Positions 12,728 through 25,148 of a stretch of 64,000 bases of DNA are shown in pieces (position 1 is the stretch's first letter; every line of letters starts with the position of its first letter). This DNA comes from Sindora glabra (Eukaryota > Streptophyta > Magnoliopsida > Fabales > Fabaceae). Both the position numbers and the translations under genes were made by a program. The notes below the pieces were generated by a model. The model saw only the letters and a list, made by a program, of their open reading frames with translations. It was not told the DNA's origin and did not search any database. The stretch covers positions 65,258,184-65,322,183 of the forward strand of contig CM035232.1 of the NCBI GenBank assembly GCA_020226215.1. The letters run 5' to 3'.

Positions 12728-14372
12728 TGATAAGAAAAATATTTACTATTCTATTTTCTCCTATTTTATGTCTCTTAATTTTTACATGTGCTTAATTTTA
12801 CAAAATAAGCCTTATTTTATAATTATGAGCTAATTTTACAAGTTTTTGAATTTATATAGTAAATGCTAGATTTTGATACTGTTTATATTTTTCAGTTATA
12901 TCTTAGGCTTTGAATGTTAGATTGAGGTAAACTTTATATTTATGGAAAGCTAAAAGAGAGAACATTTATGTTTTAGTCCAAAGCCAATTCAGGCTTTTTG
13001 AAGGTCATATGTTGCTAAGAAGCAGAAGTTATATCTTTGTCCCAACTAAACCCATTTCTATATTTGGGCCATATCTAGGGCTATAGTAATCCAATTAACC
13101 TAAATATAATGGCTAAATTCTCAAAAAACACAAGCATACAAGTTTCATGTTTATAAGTTCTCTGAATTACATTGATTTGGTGCTCAAAATTGAGCTAGAA
13201 GTCAGACCTATGGGAATTGATTGATGCAATTGTTATATTTAATTTATTTGTAAAAAATAGGTCTAGGCTTCTAAAAATTAAGAAATCCTTATTATTGTAA
13301 TTCTAAAAGTCATCTAATCCTAGTCCAATAGGGTTTTAAGCTAATTAAGTTATATAAATAGGCAATAGAGCTTAAGAGAATAACACATTCAAACAGACAC
13401 ATAGCATTAAGAAAACGACCTTCTTCTTCTCTTTGCTCTTTTTGTTTTTATCAATGAAAGCCTAAATTCATGGTTGAATCAAGGAGTTTAAAGCTCTCCT
13501 CTTGAAGATTATGAGATTATAATTTGTAATGTTAACTTTTTCTTAATTATTTTTCCTTTTTCCCTATTTACTTATGCTAAATTCTTGAGATTGCTTGTGT
13601 TGGATATTGATTTGATATAATGGATATTCACCCTTGTGATTTCTAATTTCTTTGCTACTTTGATATGAAATTGTGATTGATAAATCATAATTTTATACAT
13701 AGGGTAGAAGGTTGAAGGATTAATTTGAAAATTTCTAATTTAATTTATCAAATCATCTAAATTCTATTTATAAATCAATTTTGATCTAGCGTAACGATAA
13801 TAGCAATTGCTTAATTAAGCTAATCTTAATTAATCAAATCCTAGGCGATTGTCTAGCATAAAATTCATGAATTATTATAAGGATTTCAAATAATTTAAGG
13901 TTAAAGAATTAATTAAAAAAAGCCAAATCCTAATTTATCTATAATTAGTCCAATTTAGAGCTTTTAATTCCTTGAATCGACTGTTTGATTCCATTAAATT
14001 CTTTTCTATTTTATTTAAGCTTTGCTTTTTCTTATGCTTAATTTTATACTTATTACATTATGTGATTTCATGCAAACAACCCCCCTCAATTCTAATTCTA
14101 TTCTGCATACAATATATTATTGCATTTTGCATTCTGATATAACATTATGCTACAATACACTATTTTATTGCATTAACATTCTTTTACATTGGTTTATTTT
14201 ATTTTTATTGCATCAATAATCCAACAATTGTATATATATTGTTAGGAAATCATATAGAAAAGATAAAATTAAAAAAATTACTAAAGGTATGAACTAGTTA
14301 TGCCACTATACAACATTATATTTTCAACCACCAATTTTAATACAATTTTGGTGCATTGCAACGTGCACATCA
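12728..14372 (+). mobile_element. Athila-like solo LTR, copy F (inverted relative to copy E)
   Basis: It begins TGATAAGAAAAATATT and ends GTGCACATCA, with a perfect duplication ATAGG. The reverse complement aligns with the solo LTR at 9,070-10,702 and with the LTRs of the element at 32,415-46,726. The length is 1,645 bp, no internal sequence is present, and the orientation is opposite to copy E. Confidence 0.8.
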
Positions 14373-14377
14373 ATAGG
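14373..14377. repeat. Target-site duplication, right copy (ATAGG)
   Basis: This is an exact match to 12,723-12,727. Confidence 0.75.
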
Positions 14378-17300
14378 AAGTCTTTTCCAGTTAGAAAAAG
14401 AAAAGTCAAATCACCAATAGCCTAAGGATTTGTACTTATCTAATGCTACCACCAATTGAGTGAGTATTCTCCTTACATTCTTATTTTAGAATCCTTTAAA
14501 TTATCCACTATAAATTACATGCATACAAAATAAGTAGATTGTGTCAAAACATAAAAATTTAAGGTAAGACATGCAAATAAAAACAAAAAGAAAGGTTAGA
14601 TCAAATGAGATGCATATTTTGCATGCATTAAGAAACATGTGTCAAACCTTTTTTTGATGTAATTAGGAAATGATTTTGTGGGAAGAATGAAGAAAATCCT
14701 TTAGGACTCTTCAACATATAAGGGAAAGGTAAGGGAAAATGTGATTTTTAGGCAATTTTTTACTTGTATGAATGATGAAATTTTACTATGACATTTGTAA
14801 AAAACCCAATTGATTAAATCACCACTAGGAATAATTGGAAAGGTAATAAAATCAATTTGGGACGATTGGAATGAAGAAATTGTTTAGGAATTCCCCATTA
14901 GAATTTTTGTTACAAACCTAGTACAAGAAAGCTTCTAAAAGAAGGCCCTTAGTAAGCCACATTTTATTTAGAAACCAAAAGGAGCCAAAAAGGCTAATGA
15001 TGAGTGAAACCCTAATCCAAATGTGAATAATTGAACACTTGTATATAGAAACTCAGTTAGTTATCCAAGAAGGAGCCTAAAATTATGACCCATTTCTTGC
15101 TAGGAATAAATGTAATTTTAACTCAACTTAAAGGCAAAATTGTCCAAGCTTATAAAAAAGGTCAAAACTTAAGCAAATAGGAGTCTTTTCTAGTACATTA
15201 AGGTTATCCAAGATTTACCAAAGTAATTTTAACATCTTGATCCTTACTTGATCATTTGATTAGTAGAACTTGCATGCCAAATAGATATTAGAATCAAGTT
15301 TCTAGAAAGCCTAAATACTCCTAAAAAGAAAAGGAAAGCAATGAAAATGAAATTTGAAGAAAGAAATTCCAGAATTAAAGATTTTGAACCCCAATTATAT
15401 TTTTCAAACTTAAAAAAATACATAGCGGTCCGAGAAAATCCTAAATAAACTTTTATGCAATTCACACAAATTACTCGATTTTACAATAGTTTAAAATTAT
15501 GAGAAATTTCATATTCTTCCTTAAATGAGCTTTGAATTTTTAAAAATATGATTGTATGATATCTTTAAAAAGGTCAAAATAATTTTAATTTCAAATTTGA
15601 ATAAAATTTTTAGAAATCATGAAATTCCTATAAAATTTTAAGAATTTCTTAATTTAACCATTTTAAAAAGTGATTTTGTACAAAATCAAAATTTTTATAA
15701 CCAAATATGTGTAAAGCTTTGAATCACATGAAAAATAAACACCATGGTCCCATTATGACCCATTTAGCCATGCACCTTTTCATTAGATGTAGAAAGTTTG
15801 AACATAAAGTTCAAACTAAGTACTAGTGCTAGTACGTTTACTATTCACCATGCTTGAAAGAAGTAAAGAAGCTTAACCCACACTCTCTCTCTTGAAGTGA
15901 TTAGCCATTTTGACTATAAAGAGAAGTTAATCTTCACTTAACCAACATTCTATAAAGCAATGCAAATGAAGAAGCCTTTTTTGACTAGGTTTTCTCTAAT
16001 TTCCTTTTGAACACTTTTGTAACTTAGTAAAGAGCTCCTTTACTTTAGATTTTTTTCTCTTAACCTTGCATCTAAACTTCTAATTTCTCTTCCTTTTTCA
16101 CACAATCTTCAACCCTTAAAAGACGAAACATCACTTTGTTTCCATACTTGGCATTTTGCTAGCACCAAAGACCTTAAACCACTAAATTGCATTAGGAAAC
16201 AACAAAATCACACTTTTAACTTCAAATAGCTCAGTTTTTCCTAGGAAAACTAGGAAAAATTTTATGAAAATTTTTGTAAGAAAAAAAGGATGATAAATGA
16301 ATGATTAAAATGGAAAAATATTAAAAAGAAATTAGTTAATTGAAACTTGAAATTAAAATCATGGATCCATAATTTTAGACATGGATTTGTTAACATATTA
16401 AGCCATAGACTTATTTTGAACTTGTACTTAACTTGGAATGTGACCATGAATTTGATATAGTCCTAACCTTGAACAATAGGCAATATGAACTTTTGGATTA
16501 TGTATATAAACTGTAAACCATCAATTTGTGATGGCCATGATTTTCATATATTTTTCCTTGTGAGGCACACCCATTATGTAATTATGGGGGAAATGACCTA
16601 GTGCCTTATCATTTTTCAACTAAAGGAAAAAAAAGTAGGGTTAGTAGTTAGAGGGAAAAAGGTGAAATAGAGTAGGACAAGGTTGAGGAAATCCAAGAGG
16701 TGATGGCTCATATAACATCTACCATTTATTTTCCAAAAGGGAAGGTATTTTAGTAATTTTCTAAATTTTTGTTAATAAATTTTTATTTTTCATGATTTTG
16801 TAAGTATTTATTTTTACATATATTTTACTAACCCAAAGCCCACTTGAATAAATGTTTAATTGCTTGTTACTAAGTTTTATACTCATTATGTTTTGCTATT
16901 TGTTTTACATATACTCTTTCAAAAGATGGACCTTATTGTTAATCCTTGAATCCTAATTTATGATTGCATTACTAGGATATATTACACCCGCTTTTGATTT
17001 TATATGCTAGAAGTGCAAGTTTCTTTATTAACGGATCCCTCCAAACCATGATATTCTACTTTTGTTAGACTTATCCCATTAAGATGGCTTCTTTCCACTT
17101 TTAACCTAAAATCTATGAATACAGATATACTAGAATAGGCAAGTGAGAAGTAATCTAGTCCTTCCACTTCAAACCAGCCACTTCCACTAAGCTAGTAGAA
17201 AGTAAGCTTAGTTTAAAAAAAAATCTTTAATTGGTATGCAATTTAATGGCTTACTGATAAGCTTAATACTAATTGAATTTAGTTTGTAATAGTTCATAAG

Positions 17301-17698
17301 GCCTAAACTATGCATGCATTATCTAACTTAAGTTATTTGCATGTCTTATCTCTTAAATGTATCAATATCACCAAAAGCATGATAAATAAAAATATGTGTT
17401 TATACACACACACACACACACATACTTAAGGATTTTCAAGATATGGTATGCCATAGGTATTAGTATTTCCAAGAACAATAAAATGGTTTCTTTTAAAAAA
17501 ACCTTATCTCATGGCCACGTGTAAAACGATGAAATAAGGAAAGTGTTTTACACAGAATCTTCATATATTAGTAACAATGATTTTAAAAACTTCCTTAATT
17601 TATTATTATAAAGCTCTACCTCAAAGATTACTATTTCCTTGAAATATCTTCTAAAAGAAAAAAGTTTGGAAAGCCATTTTCTATAAGTCATAAATCCA
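14378..17698 (+). mobile_element. Degenerate repeat sequence, probably LTR-derived
   Basis: No gene is visible. At 14,456-14,500 a 'gtgagtattctcc...tattttagaatcc' block resembles the splice-like blocks at 7,388 and 31,610 in the chromovirus-like LTRs. The stretch 15,870-16,130 is pyrimidine-rich after 'gactataaagagaag', like an LTR promoter and leader. I take it as a continuation of the LTR that starts at 11,235 plus other decayed LTR sequence; the end was not found. Confidence 0.3.
17404..17422. repeat. (AC)n microsatellite
   Basis: A pure AC dinucleotide run of about nine units. Confidence 0.9.
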
Positions 17699-20453
17699 CA
17701 CTACAATAAATTAGTACTTATGCCATGAATTATATCACAAAAATTTAAAAATTATGGTAATTTTATCTCTTACCATAGAAAAAAATTTTAAATAAATGTA
17801 TAAAAAATTAAAAAATTTATGCCATGAAAAAATTTTACTAGTAACAAAATATCACTTATGCCACGAATTAAGCTATTGGAATACATTCCTCATAGCAAAG
17901 TATTACTTATGCTATACGAAAACTTTACCTATGAAAAAATATCACTTGTGTTACAAAATAAGGCATAGAAACATATTTTTGAAAAAATATCACTTGTGTT
18001 GCAAAATAAGGCATAGAAACATATTTCTTATGGCAAAGTATCACTTATATTATCATATAAGTCAAAAAAATTTACATATGGCAAAGTATTATTTATGATA
18101 TGAATTAACTCTATGGATAAAATCATAATCAAATATATTATTTTATGGAAAATATACATATAAAAAAGCCAATTTTAATAGATACAACATACTATAATGT
18201 AATAGACAAATAAAGAAACTAATAAATATTTATATATTGAAGTTATTTAGCAAACAATTGATTCATTAGTTGAGTTAAGGGCCATTGATTAATTGGCCAG
18301 GTTAAATAGTTATTTTAAGTATTTCATAAATAATTTATTTGAATAGATGATTGACCCCCAATAAGTTAAAATAAAAAAGTTATAGAAGTTGGTATTTTTA
18401 ATTAATTAATTCATAAAATATATGCAAAAAAATAAAGTTAACCCTACATTATATGGTTATGTATATTTATTATTTTTCTTAAAATGATAAAGAAAAGTTG
18501 AACCCTAAACCTTAGAATATATAAAAAAGAACACAACCATTAAGTTTCTAAACATTTTTGTTTACTTAGGTACCAATTAATTATATATTAGGATGTAAAA
18601 GTTTTTTATAACTTCATAAATAATAAATAATAATTCAACTTTTTATTAACAAAAATTTATATAATAAAACTAATATACATTAACAAAATAAATATTATAA
18701 TATGTTAAAGATTATGTTATACAATTATTTAATGAATTTAATATCTTTATATATTAAAAATAAAATTAATAAGTTTAACCTATACATATATAATACATAC
18801 ATACACAATAGTTTTTCCAATTTGTCATTCGATCTAATTTTTCAAATATCCTTTAAATAAAAGTAGATTATTTAAGATACAAACCAATATAAAAAGATTT
18901 ATTTTTAATCAAGTCACACTCTTCATAAAATTGTGATAATGAAATATATATATTATAAAAATAGTAAAATCATTATAATATATATAAATAATATGATTTG
19001 TGGCATAATAAGAACAAGTTCTATCATAAAAATATCTAATAATATATTTTACATTCATTACCATGATATTAAGAAAACTTTCATTAATAAAATTAGAAAT
19101 AATAATTATGTAAATTATAAATAATTTAATAAAAATTAAACCATTATTTTAAAAAATATTTAAATAAATTATATTTAAAAGGATAATATATATAAAATGT
19201 TCTACAATTCCATTTTAGTCCCTTATTAATTTCAATTATATTAATTTTATTTTTCATAGATATTTTATATCAATTTTATCCATTATAAATAATAATTTAA
19301 TTAATTTAATTCATCCATTTGTAATTCTATTAATGAGTAAATGAAATGATAAATAGAATGATAAAAATAAGATATAAGTACTATATAAGAGAAGAATTTG
19401 ATATAAAAATTTTGTAAAAGGTTTAATGATTTAAATTATATTTGTAAATGATAAAAATATGTATTATAAGTAAAAAAAATTAAAGGCGAATAAATTTATA
19501 ATAATGTAAATATGAATTTATAATTAAAATTTAAATATGCTTGATAGTTCAAGCTTATTATTTATATATATATATTTATCTCATATAATTTAAACTTTGA
19601 ATGAGTTTTTAGAATATAATAAAAAAATTACTTGAAAGAGGTAGAAATTTTACTTTTATCTCATAATAATTTAATTATTAACAATTAATGAAAATTAATA
19701 GAGTGACACAACTAACTAATTAATCATTTGCAAGAGACAAAATTTATATAAGACATTTATAGGGAACAAATTTAATGCAAATGAAATTAATGATCGAATA
19801 AATGGGATTATAGTCTATACAAAATAATTTTTTAAAATAAAATCACAAAGCTTTTTAGTATTATTGTATTTTTATTATATATATTTACTTAATATTTCAT
19901 TATTATATAACTAGTATTGAATAAGTGTAACAAGAGATTTCAATTTAATTTCTTGTAAATGCAATTTACAATTTTCAAATAGATAGAATTTCAATAATTT
20001 ATACTAACTTGAAGTAGGTCAAAAACAATAATAGGCCACAACAAATATGTAGAGTAAATGACATGCTAGCAATTGGTCAAATTAGTTAGACAATCAATTT
20101 AATTTGTATATATAAAAATTATTTTAGCTAGTTACATTAGTTTTTATAGAAATTTTATTTAAATTTTTGCTCCAATTTTATTCATGCTAATATAAGTTAC
20201 TAGCCATAGATATATCTTTCTTGCTATGTTCATACTCTAATTAGAAGACTCTACTAGTCATAGGTGAACCCATGGCAAAAAAAAAAATCATTTATGGCAC
20301 AGGACCTTTATTCCTATGGTAATTTCTTTGCCACACTTACTTATGCTATGGGTTCATCCAACTAGTAATCTAGTGGCTAAACAATATAAGAATAGAAATT
20401 TTAATCTTATGCCATGATTTTGATTGTGGCATAAGTGATAATTTGTTGTAGTG
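17699..20453. mobile_element. Non-autonomous CACTA (En/Spm-type) DNA transposon
   Basis: The left end reads CACTACAATAAATTAG then TACTTATGCCA. The right end, reverse-complemented, reads CACTACAACAAATTAT then CACTTATGCCA. These are terminal inverted repeats of about 27 bp beginning CACTA, the hallmark of the superfamily. The 3-bp flanks are CCA (17,696-17,698) and TCA (20,454-20,456), one mismatch from a 3-bp duplication. Short subterminal repeats based on ACTTATGCCA/TATGGCA cluster at both ends, which in autonomous relatives are the transposase-binding sites. The 2.75-kb interior is extremely A+T-rich and encodes no transposase that I can see, so it would depend on an autonomous partner. Confidence 0.85.
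17780..18110. repeat. Subterminal repeat array of the CACTA element
   Basis: Imperfect copies of a unit with 'tatcacttatg/tgttac' and 'aaggcatagaaacatatt' recur here. The best-preserved pair, starting near 17,937 and 17,985, is about 48 bp apart. The array makes a spurious 100-codon open frame at 17,796-18,098. Further short copies (ttatggcac, ttatgctatggg, ttatgccatg) occur near the right end at 20,260-20,440. Confidence 0.7.
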
Positions 20454-20456
20454 TCA

Positions 20457-22581
20457 ATCTTTGAAAATAGACATTTGATTTCAAATAATCATTGTTAAAT
20501 ATTTTTGATTCTATTATATCTATTTTATAATTTGAATTACCTTTATAAAATTAAGGATTTCAATCATCTTTCATCATCTTTATTTCATGGTTTGTCTAAA
20601 ACAAAAATGAGAAAGAAAATAAATCATAATTTCATCTATTTTTAAAATTTGTCTATTTTCAAAAAATTTCCAAATCAGTTGTGTTCTCCTCAAAGCAAAA
20701 CTAAGTTCAATTTTTTAAAAGAAGCAAAACTTCATAACATTAGTTTTCATTCAATTATCAAAGTGAAGTTCCATCCTAACTTTTTTTAAAAAACTTTGTA
20801 GAGCTATTATTTTCACAATATTTAAACAAACGTCTCTACTGCCTACTTTCTCATTATCCTTAATCTAATTTCAAAAAAATTCATTCTTTCAGAAACTATT
20901 AGAGACTCATGAATTTTCCATGCAAATGGTATAATTATATCTATAGAAATTACATAAACCACCATATCTTATAGAAAAATTTTCAAATTGATGTTTTCTC
21001 AAGTATAGTTGTTTATATGGTTTTTGAAATGGTTTAAATTCATAGTGACATTTCTCTCATCATTCATTTGATCATTTATAAAATAAATGAAGTTTTGAAA
21101 AGTTATTTTCAGATACAAAGCATGTTATTTTCAAAAGAGGTTATTAATAGAAAACCTTTTTGAGTTTTTTGTTTCTAAGAAAATAACAAAAATTTATAAA
21201 AGAAAAAATAAGTAAAACTTGTGAGGTTGTTTGGATGATGACTTCATGCCATCATGATTGGCCAAAAAATAGGTCGTAATGTTTACAAAAGAATATATAT
21301 ATTAAGTGTTCACTTATAATAGAATCAAAATTTGTTCCTTATTAAGGGAAAATAAATGAGTTTTCTCTTTAGAATATTACAATGTATGATTAAAAGGAAA
21401 ATATATTGTGTGAAAATGGAAAAAAGTAAGGAAAACTTGATAGGTGTGTTTCAACCACTCTTAGGTTGTATAGTTAAAAATCCCTCTTAAATTAATAAGG
21501 TACCTTTACATAGGTATATTAGTAGAATTGTTCACATGGTTGCTAAAGTTACATGGTGTTGAGTTTACTAGAATTAAAAGTTAAAGAATTAGTATTCAAA
21601 GTAAGTCATTAAGTTCTTGAATCACTTTAATGTAGAAATACAAATGAAATTATGTGCATGCATTTTTCTAGAATAGAAAAAATAATATATAATAATAATA
21701 ACAACAACAACATGTATTGAATAATTAGCATAGATGAGTTATATTCTTGAATAGTTCATGATTTTTTATGTATTAATTAAAGAAAAATACATTTGGAAAA
21801 GATCTTAACATGTTTCAAGTTTCAAAGATAATAATGATTTAATAAACTATAGAAGTTCTCCTTTAAACATTAATGATTGCATGTTTTAGTAAAGTTTCAT
21901 TAAACCCACTTGTTTTTAAAGAAAATCATGCATAAAATGTGGTTTTACAAAAGGGGAATTTATTAAGTTAAACTTTCCATATCTAGTGGAATATAGAAAG
22001 TTTACCCATGTTAAAATATTAAGAATTTGGATAAAAATTATTCATTTGAACAAAAAAATGAAAAAATAGACATTGCAAAATTCAAGTGGAATATTAATAA
22101 AAATCAAAGTTTTGTGTGGTTAAGTATGGTTCAATAATAGGGGTGGAAAGGAGTATTTGGGATTTAATTAATGAAGCTTGATGGATTTTTAACTAGCTAA
22201 ATGCCTTTATAAATATATGCTTTGAAAAATAGCAAATTTAAGTATACATGTATTATATAAATTTGTGATATTTTAGGATAATATAAAAGCTTGAATGTAT
22301 GGATATTATGTTATTTAAAATAAGTATATGAAGTGGTTACTTGGCAAGGTGTTTTAGCACTTGTTAAAGAATGTATAATCCATAAAGATATAAGATTATA
22401 AAGATATTAATATAAAAGATAGGTAATGAAAAACAAATTAAGAATGTAAATTATCTAATATGAATTGTGAAAATGATATAAATAGTTAGATGTATATTAT
22501 TAGCACACATTTTGTAAAAAAAAGGGATATGGCTAATATATGTGCTTAATCTAAATAGTGGAAGTGCATAATATGCATGTA
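20457..22581. other. No gene seen; A+T-rich non-coding sequence
   Basis: Scanning both strands I found no protein domain, terminal repeat or RNA gene. There is a short AT/AAC-repeat patch at 21,686-21,711. It is probably old repeat DNA. Confidence 0.5.
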
Positions 22582-22590
22582 TTCTATCAA
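22582..22590. repeat. Probable 9-bp target-site duplication, left copy
   Basis: TTCTATCAA here against TACTATTAA at 23,022-23,030 matches at seven of nine bases. Confidence 0.5.
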
Positions 22591-23021
22591 GAGAAAAATG
22601 TAAAAAAATCCCACTAACTATAGGATGATTGTATTTTGCTCCCTTAAACTGTGGAAACTCGAATTGTACCCCCTGAAATTATATAAAACTTCCATTTTAC
22701 CCTTATCGTTACAAGTTAATGGAATTTATTAGGAAAACTGCCATTGTAATATTTCACTTATCGGTGGTTTAAAATTGCTACTATATTTGCTAAATTTTAA
22801 AAGCTTTTTTCACTTAGCGGCAGTTAATAAACCGCACTAAGTGATTAAGGATGATAGTGGCAATTTATAACTGCTGCTAAGTGTTACCACCATTAACTTG
22901 GTAACGGTGGGAGTAAAATGCAGTTTCATATAGTTGCAAGGGGTAAAATTTGAGTTTTCATAGTTCATGGGGATAAAATACAACCACCCCATAATTGGTG
23001 GGATTTTTTTGCATTTTTCTC
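22591..23021. mobile_element. Mutator-like MITE with long terminal inverted repeats
   Basis: The left end begins GAGAAAAATGTAAAAAAATC; the right end, reverse-complemented, begins GAGAAAAATGCAAAAAAATC. The inverted match continues with few changes for well over 100 bp through the 'ttgtattttgctccc' and 'attttaccc' blocks. The element is 431 bp with almost no unique centre. The 9-bp flanks match at seven of nine bases, as expected for Mutator-like elements. Near the centre is a 'cacttagcggc...gcactaagtg' palindrome. It has no coding capacity. Confidence 0.8.
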
Positions 23022-23030
23022 TACTATTAA

Positions 23031-23286
23031 TTATAAAAGTGAAATATAGTATAAATTATGAAGAAACAAATACATATAGAAGCTGATTTTATGCATATAA
23101 CATATAGATTGTGAAATGCATATAATATATAGATTATGAAAAATGGACTAAATATATTATAAGTGTTAATTATGGAGACAAAATACATATATGATATAAA
23201 TTATGAAAATGGGATAAAAATATTATTTTCTTAATTTAGAAGCAAAACCTATATGGTTACATTAATAATTGTGGAAATAAAATATA
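23031..23286. other. Short A+T-rich spacer with 'tatagattatgaaa' repeats
   Basis: Imperfect direct repeats of 'gcatataatatatagattatgaaa' type occur at 23,090-23,215. No gene is present. Confidence 0.5.
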
Positions 23287-24780
23287 TGTTGTTTTGGATT
23301 AACATACATAGTAGAAATAATTTTTTTTTGAAAACTTACTATGGATTCATGCAAAAGATCACAAACCAAGAAATGGAATTATACTTTTACAATGTGAATG
23401 AATCTAAATCAAGTAATCCTATGGTGATTAATATCACGAACACAAGTATAAATTTACTTTTACTTCTAAAGGATATTCAAATGCTTGAACAAAAATCATC
23501 ATAAACACTAAATAACAAACGATGAATGCATGAACCAAATTTATCATGAATACATAAATCAAAACAATAAATCACAAATGTAATCTAAAGATACATCATT
23601 TCTATGGCATCCACATGAGCAATTAAGACTCCGATCAATATTTGATAAGAATCACTTAACTCTTAATGTGATGTTATATAGGAGAGTTAAGGTTTTTATA
23701 ATCTTATAGTAATCTCTTTCTATCAATTATCAACTATCTCTAACTAAAATGTAGCTAAAAATAGAAGAGATCATTAGGCTTTAATTATTATCTAAGTTAA
23801 ATAACAATTCTAGTTAATGATAAGCCTGTATCTAATGTTATCTAAGTATAGCCTAATCATATTATGTTATTACTTAGTGAAACTTAATCATATTGAGCTT
23901 ATCCCAATCAGGAGCTCTAGTTTGACTATGAGTTTTTAATTACAAGTAGTAAGTGGTATCTAATAATACATCATTACTACCTAAGTAACAAGAATATTAA
24001 TGATTTGACTAACCTTTTCATGACTAATATTACACACAGTTTGGTCTCTTTTGCTTTAGATACCTAGATTAAACTTAAGATATAGAATAGGTCACCCTCT
24101 TTGTAGCTCAATCTATGTGTTTCTTGATTCCTAAATAAACTAACTCAAAATAAATGAATCAATATCATATATCGATTCATTTGGGTCATGCATTTCATAA
24201 TCTTGCTTAAGTAAAGAGCCTAAAATATCACTTCACCTCTATAAAAAAAGAATAAAATTCTATTTAGGTCACTCATATCCTTTTGCATAATTTGTGGTAC
24301 ACCCAATCACTATCTTTTAAGTTAACTTTATTATAAATAACATTAGATGATATTAAAGTATAGGACTATACATGTAAGGAATTATAGTGATTCCAAGTTA
24401 AATAACTATATACATTATTACTACTATAAGAATTACTTATGACATTTATATAACGATTCATGCAATATTTTTATAATAAGTTAATCCAATATATCCATTA
24501 TCTACATGTATCCATATGTTGAATTGATATCTCATATTCATAACCAATCAAATTATGTCATCAACCAATATGCATAATAATCTTGATAATAATACTTAAC
24601 TAAGGACATTTTAAGAATAATATTAACTATTTTATGGACAATGTATCGTGTTTATTTATATAACATAGACATAAGAAATAAATATAATAAATTGAAATGC
24701 CTTTATAAAGAAAATATAATGTAATATAATGTATATAAATATAATCATCTTATAGTTGACTTATAGAGCATGCACTAACA
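23287..24780 (-). mobile_element. Decayed LTR, copy C of the TGTTRG family
   Basis: It begins TGTTGTTTTGGATTAACATAC and ends GCATGCACTAACA. It aligns with the LTR at 559-4,145: 'tccacatgagcaattaag' against 'tccatatgagcacttaaa', the 'tcatgcatttcataatc' relic of the GCATGGCCATGCAT block, and the closing 'ataatcatcttatag'. The length is 1,494 bp. Flanking bases (ATATA and CACAC) do not form a target-site duplication, so one end may be misplaced or the copy rearranged. No internal region is seen next to it. Confidence 0.65.
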
Positions 24781-24795
24781 CACACATATATATAA

Positions 24796-25105
24796 TTCTT
24801 ATGAGTTTTATGAAATATGTTCCACTTGTAGTATCTTTTGTGAAATATATGGAACTTACAAATTTGGAGAAATATATATCGCTTGTGACATCTATTGTGA
24901 AATACTTGCAAAATGTGAATTTTAAGGAACTTGTGATATCTATTATGAAGTATGTGGAAATTATAAATTTTGTGAGATATATGCCACTTGTGATATCTAT
25001 TGTAAAACATATAAAAATTGTGAATTTTATGCAATATGTGCCATTTATGATATTTGATATGGAATATATGGATGTTACGAGTTTTGTGAAATATGGCAAC
25101 ATATT
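24796..25105. repeat. Minisatellite, period about 60 bp, about five imperfect units
   Basis: Units share the pattern 'aaatatatgccacttgtgat' then 'atctattgtgaaatat...aattgtgaattttgtg'. Unit lengths of about 48-60 bp are close to multiples of three, so open frames persist on both strands (24,756-25,148 plus; 24,750-25,034 and 24,761-25,102 minus). The plus frame repeats a motif like KY.PLVISIVKYI...NF. It starts about 15 bp right of the LTR end at 24,780. I regard it as a tandem repeat, not a gene. Confidence 0.75.
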
Positions 25106-25148
25106 AAATATGAGAAATATGAAATATGAGATAAGTTATATGAAATAA

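Noticed and set aside
17796..18098. 100-codon frame with repeated KYHLCYKIRHRN-like units
   Set aside because: The repeats are the subterminal DNA repeats of the CACTA element, not a repeat protein.
17780..18110. Regularly spaced short repeats that could suggest a CRISPR-like array
   Set aside because: Units are imperfect, unequal in spacing and tied to CACTA ends in a plant genome.
23282..24785. Target-site duplication around LTR copy C
   Set aside because: Bases beside the proposed ends (ATATA and CACAC) do not match, so I do not call this copy a clean solo LTR.
24750..25148. Three overlapping long frames on both strands
   Set aside because: They are explained by the minisatellite with unit length near a multiple of three. 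Long frames on both strands at once argue against a gene.
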